A program made the position numbers and the translations under genes. Below the pieces are notes generated by a model, which made no database searches, was not told the DNA's origin, and saw nothing but the letters and a program-made list of their open reading frames with translations. Shown piece after piece: positions 1 through 9,918 of a DNA stretch of 64,000 bases; position 1 is the stretch's first letter; every line of letters starts with the position of its first letter. The DNA is from Folioceros fuciformis. Its lineage: Eukaryota; Anthocerotophyta; Anthocerotopsida; Anthocerotales. The stretch lies in NCBI GenBank assembly GCA_049999805.1, contig JBNGIO010006327.1:388797-452796 (forward strand), given 5' to 3'.

Positions 1-73
1 GGACACAGCCGCTGAACATGTTGTCAGACTGCTTGGTCTGAGAGACAAAAAATACACACTCCAGTTCACTCAC

Positions 74-1696
74 AAGTCTTATCAAGTCCTCATTTAGTTT
101 CAGCATATCCTCCAAGGGTGTGAAGGCCAACTCCATGTCCAGCTGCGTGAACTCCGGTTGTCTATCAGCTCTTAGATCTTCATCCCGGAAACACCTGAAT
201 AAACAAGGAAATCGTATCAACAGCCCAAGGTTGCAGATGCAAGCACACACTGAATGCAATCCCATTGACAGAAGTCATGCATGTTCCCACCTTGCTAACT
301 GATAGTATCTGTCAAACCCAGAAACCATCAGCATCTGCTTGAACAATTGAGGACTCTGAGGCAAGGCGTAGAATTCTCCAGGCTACACAAGTGGCATAAT
401 ACCCTGGTGAATTGACTATTACAGTTAGTTGCATCCGGAAGCAAAGGCTCAAACATCTGGTGACCAACCTGAACACGTGATGGGACGAGATAATCACGGG
501 CTCCTTCAGGCGTCGATTTTGAAAGTATAGGAGTCTCAATCTGAAATGGTGGAGCTCAGCATGAGGCTCACAGACAATTGAACAAAAGGAGCTTCATAGC
601 ACCTGAGGGATGATGAACAGCCACGACTCACACTAACCTCAACAAAATCGTGCACGTCCTCCAAGAATCTTCTCATGATCTTAATCACCCTGTGGCGGTT
701 CCTAAGGTTTCTATTCATTTGCAACCGCCGTAGATCCAGATGCCTATATCTGTAGAACCCAGGACACTTGTAAAAAGCTGAAACTTTGGTTTCCCCAGCT
801 AACCACTGGTGAAATTATACCAACCATCTGATACAAGGAGCGATACTCACCTAAGGCGTGTTTCCTCTGTAATAACATCCTCCGCATCCTCGGCAGTCGT
901 GACCAGGAAGGGTAGAGCTACTCTCACCGGATTCAGCAATTGAATCCTGTCAGCCACGACCTGCAAGCTCCAAGGACTGATGCTTCAAATCAATCACCGT
1001 TTACAAAGACACTTACCCTGACCCGTGCAGAAGGGCATTGGAGATACCTCAACTACACCTGTGGCCATTCGTTTGTTCACAACCTCATCCGGTCGCCGGT
1101 GCACTACTCCTTCAATCGCGAGCACATACTCAAGCCGGACGCGCTCAGCTGCCGAATGCACCTCCGAGAATCTATCAGAGTCACTCCTCACCTGCCATCT
1201 TGCGCAAAGAAAATACGTTGAGTGGGAGCGCCCGACAGACCAATGCCACACTGAAATGCTGCAAGCTGAATTCACGAGAGACAGTCACCTGCACGATTCC
1301 GGTGTGATCCCGGAGATTGATAAAAGCAATAGTCCCATGGTTGCGCTGCGATGCAACCCAGCCGCAGAGACGCACCCTCTCCCCCACGTTCTCCTCGCAC
1401 AACCTGCCACAGAAATGGGTGCGGCTGGTCCACTCCAGCACCTCGGACAGCGGTAGCGCATTGGCGGCGTGGGGTTTGGCAGGAGCTGCGGTGGCCTCCA
1501 CGGGCAGAGCTTGGGATCGGCAGCTGTGATGCCGCATGCCGAGAGACGGTGGGAGTACGGTGACTCGCCATGGGCGGATGCGCTGAAGCTGCTGGCTGCA
1601 CCTGCGGAGTTGGCGAGCTTGCAGAACTGCGATGGCAGCTGCTGCCGTCGCCTGGGCACGGGGACAGAATTTGGCCGCCATCGCTCTCAGGACCAA
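74..1696 (-). CDS. Aspartyl-tRNA synthetase, organellar/bacterial type (3' end outside window)
   Basis: Class II synthetase that charges tRNA-Asp. The bacterial-type layout and an Ala/Arg/Ser-rich leader of about 85 residues suggest import into plastid and/or mitochondrion. Exons that join in phase on the minus strand: 1289-1696, 1048-1191, 851-960, 638-749, 469-540, 291-382, 74-194. Exon 1 carries the start of the OB-fold anticodon-binding domain ([23 protein letters not shown]). Later exons carry [20 protein letters not shown], then RYRHLDLRR, the motif 2 approach [30 protein letters not shown] and the motif 2 loop [20 protein letters not shown]. An alternative start is the second Met at 1681. 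The gene runs off the left edge before the C-terminal catalytic exons. Family and frame are secure; localisation is inferred. Confidence 0.93.
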
Positions 1697-1887
1697 TGAC
1701 CACAGATCATGAAAGCTTGGGCTTGGACTTGTGCTCCGTCCGTCTCAAAATAAATAAGCCGCAGCTCCAAGCCACAAAACAATTGGCTTCGCAGCAGGCT
1801 GAACTAGCCTAAAATTTTGAGATTCTGGCACACTGCAATGTTCCTAATGCTTCCGTGCTCTGCGGATTTGAGTCTGATGATGAGAAC

Positions 1888-3930
1888 TCAAAAAATGATT
1901 AGGACATTGTTCTCGAAGCCTTGGTCGTAGACGATGGGTCGTTGGGGGTCTACCCTCCACGATCCGTCCACCACAAACTTGATCTGGAATTTCATCAAAG
2001 AAGTAAAACAAGCTTAGGGTCGGTAATAACGTGACTACGAGGATCCTGGAAGTAACGGCTGCTGATGGATGCTGGCTTCCTACCTCGTAACGCCCAGGGT
2101 AAAGCTCCAGTTTGGCTACAAAAACGCCTGCGTTGCTTTTTACCATTTTCACCTGGAAGGTTACACAGAAGATGTCATCTTCTCCCTGCTACAGCTACAA
2201 GGTTGTCAACCAAAATCTTCCTCCGGTCATATCCAGACAGCTGCTGGACGACAGTATTACCTGCGAACTCCAACCATTGAACGATCCTGCAATAGCCACC
2301 TCCCTACCAGGATTCGGCCACACAACTTTTGCCGTTCGCTTTAACGGAGGTACCCCGGTTCCAATTGTCTCTCGGCCTTCTTGCAACTTGGTCAACTCAT
2401 GGTCTTCATTCCTGCATGATGAACTCCAGTTAGTTACACGAGCACCATTGTGTCTACCTCTCAACCGCAACGTACTGACAGAATATGGGTCTGTGTGCCA
2501 TGTAGCCCTACATGACCTCCATCGACAGTGCCTGTGATCTAGCCTTAGCCTGGGAATCCCGCAGAGCAGATATGGACTGGATCAGTTTGTCCTCTTTGAA
2601 CTCCAGTGCATCTGAAGCTCTTTCAAGCTCGTCTACTGTTTTGGAATGGATCTGAGAAGAGAAGAACGGGAGACACACTTATCATGCTTCGCACCGTGTA
2701 GGAACAAGCATGCCCTGAAACGCAGCTAGTGAACAGCATCGCTCTGGAGATGGACCTCTCTAGACGGGAGCAGCAAGAAACTACTCAAACGTTGCGTACC
2801 TCATTCAAATAATCTTCCGATTGAGGTAGAGACGGTCTTCTGGATAGCAACGCAGACTGGGTAGCCACAAGCTTAGACTGCAGCGTGCGTAGACGTGATA
2901 CAACAGAAAGCAGAGCCTCTTCTCCTGCAGCACTGTCCATGATAGGTCTGGCAGCGTCATCTGCCACAGTCTCATGAGCCTGTTGTGCTGCCAACTGTGA
3001 CTCCACTATCCATCTCTCCCTTTCATTGGCCATGTTCCTTATCCAGTCTGGCATTGCATCACTACTGTGGGTACTGCTTTCGCTAATAGTGTCAGGCGTT
3101 GCTTCCAATGTCCGACGAATCCTGTTGAGTGTTGCCATGGCTCTAGCAAGTCTGGTCTGGGATGCTTGTTTGCCACCACCTCTTCCCGTGCCATTCGTGG
3201 ACTCGGGAGCCTCAACGACACTCTCAGCAGCAAACCCAGTTGAAGTCGTAGCTGTAGCTGGACTAGCACTCGTGAGTACTGTGCCCATGTCATTGCTATA
3301 GCTCAGGAAAGCCCTCCCATCCTCTTTAGCCCCTTCTATCCTTGCTGTGGAAGGAACTTCCTCCACAATAGCACCCACTTGGCTGGGTAATGCACTGCTT
3401 CTGCCAAAACCACTCGAGCGGTTGGCTCCCCCATTCCAAGACCTATTTTCTCGGAATTCTTGCCCCTCGGACACCCTGGAGCCTGAAGACTGGGTTTCCA
3501 AGGCCACAGGTGCTCCACGTCCTGCCTGACTATCCACGGAAGCCGATCGACCAGCAGGAGCCTGACGTTGCGTGGGCCTCGATGGCTGAGCACTTTCCGG
3601 TCGGCTCCCCGAGAAACCACCAACTTTCTGCACTGATGATGGCTTTTCATTCTTCCTTCTCTTGTCTGTTTTTTCTTTCCTCTTCTTACGTGCTGCGGCC
3701 GACTCTCCAGACTTTCCTGCATCCAATGATGTGTCAAGCATGAGAGATTTCCAGTGGACCTTAATGTGCCCTGAAAGGAACCATCCGCGCCCTTCCAAAG
3801 TGCCACGCACAATAAGATCAAGACTCAATGACCATGCTGTATTATATGCGGACAAGCAGAGATAGAACCTCTTGCTTGAAGCAGAAAGCTGTTTCCCTTT
3901 ACATAGCCTTGCGAACTGTCCGAGTTCCAA
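1888..3930 (-). CDS. Coiled-coil protein with C-terminal CBM48 domain (PTST2/3-like)
   Basis: Resembles plant PROTEIN TARGETING TO STARCH proteins, which bind glucans through a C-terminal CBM48 (AMPK-beta-like) domain and partners through coiled coils. Exons: a long one ending at 2800, then 2517-2651, 2261-2411, 2084-2152 and 1888-1983 (TGA at 1888-1890). The long exon encodes a basic, Ser-rich disordered stretch and then a helical segment (LLSVVSRLRTLQSKL); the next encodes coiled coil (TVDELERASDALEFKEDKL). The CBM48 is clear: KVVWPNPGREVAIAGSFNGW, LELYPGRYE, IKFVVDGSWRVDPQRP, NNVLIIF-stop. The 5' end is unresolved: the open frame at 3930 starts with TTG, the first in-frame ATG is at 3741, and an upstream exon is possible. 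One junction (2517 to 2411) is out of phase as drawn, so a splice site there is misplaced or a small exon is missing. Confidence 0.8.
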
Positions 3931-4035
3931 TGAGGCATTCCAAAAGAACTCATCCCAAGCGCATCCAAAGTGACAGCCCGCTTGTAATCCTCCGCCGCTG
4001 CACAGGACAGGGTTCTAGCCTCCCCTTTCCTCACC

Positions 4036-5166
4036 CTAGGTAGACAGGTCATGTGCTTCCCATTCTTCCTCTGCCACTGCAAACCACACGCAAAAGACAG
4101 CAAGATCAATAACTGTCCAAAAGACTGCGACAACTGGAACAAGAAAAGAAGCATGGCACGCCACGCATTTGCTGACCTTGAATCTGAATTCAAGAGCAAC
4201 GGGACTCCAGGGCACAGAAGGAAGCACCGAACAGTACCGCCTGCCCTGGAACTGCATCACCAGCTCCTCCTGACCTGCTACCCCCGCCCCTTGCATTACC
4301 CTTTGCCTGCTATCTTCCATCCACCGCAGCTGATCCCTATAACAAGAAATAACAAACAAGACAGCGGACCCCAACACTCGCGCGAGAAGCAGGCCAGCTG
4401 CCACACGAATCCACGCCAACTCGGGTCGCGGCCGCGGCCGCTGCCGCTTCCCCGCCTCCATCCTCCTGCGAGCCGAAACGGAAGCCAAACTCAAATGCAA
4501 GTCCAGAATCGGCGTCCTTCCTCCCCCACCCGGATCCTCCCCGTGCCTGGCACTCCTCACTCTCCCAAGAAATTCCCTCGCAACTCCAAGCCCGCTCCTC
4601 ACCGCAGCCACAGCCGGCCCCCACCACCCGCGGCCGTGCTGCACCCGCCCCGCGTCCAGCAGCACCTCCCTCTTCCAAATCCCTGCCAGCCCGGGATACG
4701 CCTGCAGCATCGCCAGAACCTCCTCCACGCCCTCTTCCGCGCCGCAAATGCTGCCATTAATCCCATCCGCCCCGACCACAATATCTCCAACCACGTCCCT
4801 GGCATCGCAGAGCTCCCGGAGCGGCCGCCGCAATGCCTCGTACCCCGGCAGCTCCACAACCTTGTAGAAGGAGACGGCCTTGAGCTTGCCCTGGCCTTGC
4901 GCCAGACATCGGGCCCGCCAATTGGCGTCGCCAGGCCCGGCCCAGCTGCTGCCCCCGCATAGCCCTGCAATGTCCAACCTCAGGCCCGCAGAAGCAACTC
5001 CCCAATGGAGCCTGGAGCTGGACCCCGACCCCGAGAGGGAGCCTGAGCCTGAGCCGGAGCCGGAGCTGGAGCACGGGGAAGAAGAGCAAGGAAGACAAGG
5101 CCTATGGTGCAGCAGCAAGCGGGAGTCGCTTCCCCCCCCGGCGAACCTGGCTAGGCTAGCATCCAT
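4036..5166 (-). CDS. Intronless ORF with an isolated TrhO/UPF0176 N-terminal domain and hydrophobic C-terminus
   Basis: A 376-residue frame. Residues about 1-80 are Ser/Gly-rich (possible transit peptide, with GSGSGSGSLSGSG). Residues about 85-165 match the N-terminal domain of TrhO-type rhodaneses: AVSFYKVVELPGYEALRRPL, RELCDARDVVGDIV, ADGINGSICG. The intact homologue at 29864-31171 has the same block (VVSFYKFADVPDYESMKEPL, AAEGINGSICG). After this domain the two diverge: there is no rhodanese domain and no CTGGIRCEK loop. Instead there is a basic stretch (RRMEAGKRQRPRPRPE) and two hydrophobic segments (AAGLLLARVLGSAVLFVI near residue 250; VPVVAVFWTVIDLAVFCVWF near the end). It may be a degenerating partial paralogue, a membrane-anchored derivative, or the 5' part of the neighbouring CBM48 gene, which lies only about 100-300 bp downstream on the same strand. 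Confidence 0.55.
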   Translation of the reverse strand: MDASLARFAGGGSDSRLLLHHRPCLPCSSSPCSSSGSGSGSGSLSGSGSSSRLHWGVASAGLRLDIAGLCGGSSWAGPGDANWRARCLAQGQGKLKAVSFYKVVELPGYEALRRPLRELCDARDVVGDIVVGADGINGSICGAEEGVEEVLAMLQAYPGLAGIWKREVLLDAGRVQHGRGWWGPAVAAVRSGLGVAREFLGRVRSARHGEDPGGGGRTPILDLHLSLASVSARRRMEAGKRQRPRPRPELAWIRVAAGLLLARVLGSAVLFVISCYRDQLRWMEDSRQRVMQGAGVAGQEELVMQFQGRRYCSVLPSVPWSPVALEFRFKVSKCVACHASFLVPVVAVFWTVIDLAVFCVWFAVAEEEWEAHDLST

Positions 5167-6174
5167 GGCATGACTCTCTGAGGCTGAGGCGGCACCGCTG
5201 CAGCCACTCCTGGATTTCCTCCTCCCTCCCCTCCAAATCAAGACCCTGCCTGGCGATCAAACGACTGTACACTTTTCCTGCCCGCTCTCTCCGCCTCCAG
5301 AAACAGATAGAGGCAGTGCGGTTGGTCGTGGGCTGCACGCTCCCAAGCCGTGTTTCGCCTTCCTCGTTTGAACTGTCGCCCAGAATTGGCGCGACCACAT
5401 AGGAACACACATTGGGCCGGTGCTCGAGCTACGTACATGTGCTGTTCATATGACAACAGAAAGAAAAATATCAATATGAAGACGATGATGCAATATAGGG
5501 ACAAATATCTGTGATCGAGATTCCGACACTGGGGACATACATACCTACATTCCCTTCCCTTTCCTCCACTTCTTCAGGCTCTGCTGCAGCAAGGCCGCTG
5601 AGTCTGCGCGTTCGTTGCTGCGATTCGTGTTCGCGTTTTTATATGTTAGATACGTGGTGGGGACTCGGCTAGCCTAGGCTAGGCTGGGCTGGCTGTGCCA
5701 TCCTGTACCCTCGACTCTGCAGATGACGCTGTGGGGACTACCGGACTTGGACGGCAACACGCGGATACGTTTGCTTGGAGAACAGGTACACGTGTACAAA
5801 ACGAGCAGACTTGAGAAGTCCATTCTGGAGCCAACCAATCTGGTGCTGTTGCAGGAGGGGCTGGTTGCAGGTGGATCACCATGCCTGCCGTGCTATACAT
5901 GTCATGCTGCTGCTTTGTGTGACAAAATAAGAGAGTCCAGTCTCTCGGGTATTACCCAAATCGCCTGCCTCAGCACACAAACTGCTGACGGGCCGTCTCC
6001 AAGGGTGTAGAGTCAGTTGCATGCCCCTGCCACACATGACGAATCCACAGGAACATCTGCATATGCTGAGACACAATTAGGGAAAGCCAGGCTTCCGTGC
6101 GTAACTCTCTGAGGAAACCTGTCTGACCAGCTTACCCGGGATACGCGTGATTTTACCAACCCTAGCTTCTCGAT
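5167..6174. other. No supported gene
   Basis: Upstream region of the TrhO-N paralogue. Only short ORFs on both strands, without recognisable domains or matching splice sites. The stretch around 5640-5700 contains tandem GGCTAGGCT-type pentamers. Confidence 0.5.
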
Positions 6175-7241
6175 CTACTGTGAGTACACGCTCTTTTCTA
6201 GACTGTCAATAGAAAAGGTTGATAGGTGGAGGAGCAGCAGTAGCAGCTGATGCCACCAGCAGTGTACATAGGCAAGGTAAGCCCAGGCGGTCCCATGGCG
6301 GATGACCTTCCATATAGCCTGTAAAGGTCTCCCACCTCCCCTTCCTTTGGTAGCCCCTTTGATAGCCTCCAGGGTACCGTGGCTAAGGGCTTCCTCTGCT
6401 AAATCCTTCACCTTGCAAGATGTCACCAGCTGCCGGTTCTCATCCTCAGGTAGTAAGAAACTGTGTACCAGTCCGTCCATGTATGTCCACCAACTCTGAC
6501 CTGGTAGGTAGCTCACATGCCCTTTTTCATGGTCTTCTCGCTGGAGGCTAGGTCTCCTGTGCCTGCTCTCACATGTGTCGCATTCGTGGAATATCTTCCA
6601 CCCTAGGTAAAGCTGTGGAGTGCCTCCCGTCCAACTGCACTGCCTCCCCAAGGACATGGCGTTCCACCTCCACGTTGCTTCACTTTCGAAGGTACCGAAA
6701 AAGAGTGCTTGTCACGATGCAGGACAACCCCGCATTCTTACGGCCGTAGAGAACGGCAAAGTTCCTCCACTCTCGTATGGGCCCAGATGCAGGGGAAGGC
6801 CAGTTGCGTAGGCGGGCCCTCAACATTTTCAACAGCCACCGTTTCTCGGCCGGTGCATGCCTAACACCGCTGTCCTCCACGCATGCCACCAGGAATGCGA
6901 GGTTTCCGACCAGTCGGTGATGGCCCCGCATCGTCTCTGAGTTAGGAGGCATCGGGGCGGTGGATACTGCGGCCTGAAGGATGGGGCTCGCAGCTATCCC
7001 GAAGCATGGAATGCGTCAGCAGCAGGGTGTCCACCCCGGTGATGGTCCAATCAACTTTCATGGTGATGGAAGTTGTAATAATCGCCCCTACCACCTCTGA
7101 GCCTGCAGGACCGATGGCGAGGTGGATGGCCTCAACCAGCAATTCTAACAGGTCACGGATATCCAGGAACACAACCACAATCGACTCCTCTTGTTTTCCG
7201 CGAGGGATGAGGTCGTCAGCTAGCACGTGGAGACGATGCAT
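6175..7241 (-). pseudogene. Unidentified, possibly decayed coding region
   Basis: Three adjacent minus-strand open frames (7241-6942, 6952-6680, 6657-6175) have protein-like composition: FLDIRDLLELLVEAIHLAIG, then RHAPAEKRWLLKMLRARLRN, then GQSWWTYMDGLVHSFLLPED. They lie end to end on the same strand with frame changes between them, as expected for either exons or a frameshifted relic. I cannot assign a family. Plus-strand ORFs over the same interval look like shadows. Confidence 0.2.
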
Positions 7242-8229
7242 TACCTACGCGTCAAGTGCAGGTGACAGTGCTTCCAACATAGGATTCAGCTCCGCTACCG
7301 GTGGCCGCACAGCACACTCACATGGTTCCAAACTTGTCTCGGACAGCATCGGGCTCCCTCAACTTGCCATCTGTAGTTTCGCGGTCCTGGCAGAGAGAGA
7401 CATTCGAGAGCCGAGGAACTTCTGCTGGCAGAACCCTAGAGCGTGCTCCGAAGAACACCTTACCCCTGTGCTCCTGCCATGATCGACTTATACTCCGGTT
7501 GTAAACTCCATGGCAACCCCTGTCTGTAGACATAGACGCCAGTAGTTGAATGTGGAGCTCGGGGATGATTTCACGAAGCGGGGGATCAACCTGGTAAGCT
7601 TTCTTGCATCAGGACTACCTCACAAAGTCCAGACACCTACATGTATAATTTGCTGCACCCCGTTGCCGTTGCCGTCCCTATGGACGTGGACCTTGCGCTT
7701 CTCCGCTGGCCGCCATATGCTTTCTTACACGCCACCCATCTTCCTGTCGCCGACAAGAGAATGCAGTGTTGCCAAGTATTACAGGAGACGGAACCAGCCA
7801 AGCTGCCGTGAGCAGAACCTCGATAATTCGATCGGCTTCTGTTCTAAGAACAGCACCCTTGCAAGACTTGCAAAGGGTGTCAGCTTTTCCACAATGAGCA
7901 TGAAGCTTCATTGAAAGGGCGTTCTCACACGAGCGATTCAGTCCGTCTCACCCCTGCGCAAGGACGAAGTGGACACGACCCGCGCTATCATGAACAGTAC
8001 CTCGATTGATCGACTTGGGAGCCTTCTCATATGTTAAGACGCAACCCAGGCACACTAGCAAACCTGATGCATGTTTCACTGGAACTGTTGCATATGCAGC
8101 CCTTGAAGGAAAGCTCAAGCGCAAACAGAAGGTAGAATTCTGCCATTCTGCAAGGCAGACGAACTATGAGTGGGCCTGGAGTCTCAGGTGACCATGCTGG
8201 AGGCTCAGCTGCACTTTGGGATGACCATG
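7242..8229. other. No supported gene
   Basis: Only short ORFs on both strands, none with a recognisable domain. The 8006-8191 plus-strand frame is the longest near the possible tetraspanin-like relic but adds no clear homology. Confidence 0.4.
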
Positions 8230-8906
8230 TCATGTGCTTCTTTGGGATTCCTGGAATCAGATCGGTTTTCTCTGTTCTTTCACCTTGGTATCCACGGCAG
8301 CGCTTGTTGCTGGTGGATTAGTTCTGGAGAAATTGACTCATGGGACATGTACAATTGAAGCAGAGGAGGGGAAACTGGCGAAGGCACTGACTGGGGAATG
8401 GATGAGCAGAGTAATGTGGCTTGGGCGCACGTTCAGAAATTCTAGTTGCAATCTTCCACGTCTAAGAGGGCCCTTTCTGTGGCCAAAGTGGCACAAGCTC
8501 ATTTTGGAACTATGTGGACTGGAATACAACAAACTTTTGGATGTTGTGGTGACTACGTTGTGCACTGTGGAGGCCTCGAGGACCGGCTGGATGTGTTCCA
8601 AAGGCTGTCACCGAGAACTGCTGTCTCGTGGACTATTCCCGCTGCGTGGCTCTGGATCAGGCAATGAATCCAAGCTTGCCCGTGCTATGCTAGCCGTGCA
8701 TTAACGGCTGCTCCAAAATAGGAATGCCCATTCGTGAGACTCCATGGACAAAAGTGAGCGGTGCCTGCCGGCACGGGGACCCGTGCTCCCGCTTGCACAT
8801 CCGGCCGACAGCCAGCCAGACACTGCTCCAGGACAACATGTACCAGTCTCCGGATGATCTGCTTTCGCTGCGTGGCTTGGTGTGTGCGATGGCGACACGC
8901 ATGTAG
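8230..8906 (+). pseudogene. Possible tetraspanin-like relic
   Basis: In plus-strand order there is a hydrophobic segment (LVSTAALVAGGLVLEKL, about 8278-8330), then W-x-GIQQTFGCCGDY with a further Cys, then VTENCCLVDYSRC, then [12 protein letters not shown] motif followed by a second CC and spaced Cys is the pattern of the large extracellular loop of tetraspanins. The pieces lie in three different frames, and a TAG (8691-8693) separates the last two, which share a frame. If the reading is right, this is a broken copy. No fourth membrane segment follows. CCG-type loops are not the usual plant form, so chance resemblance remains likely. Confidence 0.25.
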
Positions 8907-8947
8907 CACTGCTCCAACGCCATATTCCGATTATCCTCGATTCTCTA

Positions 8948-9024
8948 CAGTTGTGGGAGGGAGACGAGAGGAGAAGAGATGAGAAGAGAAAAGACGGGGA
9001 GAGCTGTGAGAAGAGACGAGAGGA
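8948..9024 (+). repeat. Purine-rich low-complexity tract
   Basis: Imperfect GAGAAGAGA-type repeats on the plus strand over about 75 bp. No coding frame is implied. From here to the PFK start, apart from the repeated promoter block, I see nothing else. Confidence 0.7.
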
Positions 9025-9520
9025 CTAAACAAGTTTCAGAGCACACGTCTCATTAAGTTCGAGGCGTAAACAATCGAGGAAGGTCAGCTACCTATTCAAA
9101 AAGTACCTCACGTCACAGAATTGTGCCACGAAGATACCTGGAGAGGGAATCCAGGGGTGTCAACTGGAGCGGCCTCTAGTTCCCCGTTGCCGGACCTCTA
9201 ACTGACCCCGGACCCACCTCGGAGTCTGCTATTTTCCTATTTTTGGATTTTGTCACCTGAATATCTGCCACCTGCAGGACACGGCATTGGCAGCCCCTTA
9301 GACCTTCACGACCAAACCTTTCCTCTTGGCAGGCGCAGAGAAGAAGTCGGCGCAGTCTCCCGTGTCCCCATCGAGCTCCGAATTTGTTGACATCGCGGAG
9401 TGTGATCGGCCGGACAGGTGAGATCCAGCTCCCGATTTGGTGGTGGAGGCAGTATTGGAGCAGATCGGGCGCGGGGGCACGTCAATTCATTTCGCACCCA
9501 CGGGGCGGGCGTCCTGCAGG

Positions 9521-9773
9521 ATTTGGAATTCTGAAGTGTGATTTCGGAGGGTTGGGGGACAGAGGGTGAGAAGAATTTAGAAGGAAGGGAAGCTTGGCTG
9601 GATGCGATCGAGTTGACCCATGGGCCTTGTGGGGGAATTGATTTGCTGTTCGGGGAGGCGGGCTCTGCTGAATTTGGAATTCTGAAGTGTGTGGGAGTTT
9701 GGAGGAGGGAGAGTGAGGTGAGGTGAGGTGAGGGGAATTCAGAGGGTTGAAGCTTGGCTGGATGCGATCGAGT
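9521..9773 (+). repeat. Direct duplication upstream of the phosphofructokinase gene
   Basis: Two blocks recur in the same order: a 20-bp block with GGAATTCTGAAGTGTG at 9521-9540 and 9672-9691, and a 24-bp block with AAGCTTGGCTGGATGCG at 9589-9612 and 9749-9772. The offsets are 151 and 160 bp, so a roughly 100-bp segment was duplicated and then gained small indels, including the GAGGT microsatellite near 9709-9733. It lies within 400 bp upstream of the PFK start, so it may duplicate promoter or 5' UTR sequence. Confidence 0.8.
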
Positions 9774-9918
9774 CGGAGTGGTGGTGAGTGTGTCCCTGTT
9801 AGGGTGGTGGGGGAGCTTGCTATTGAGGTGTGTGGTTGGCGGGCAGGACTGAGACTGAGAGTGCTGCTTAGTTTCGGAGGACTGAAACTTTGGTGGGAGT
9901 GGTGCGTGCAGGAGCGAC

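Noticed and set aside
1025-1703. Several overlapping ORFs on both strands
   Set aside because: Shadows of aspartyl-tRNA synthetase exons 1 and 2, whose domain motifs and splice phases are decisive.
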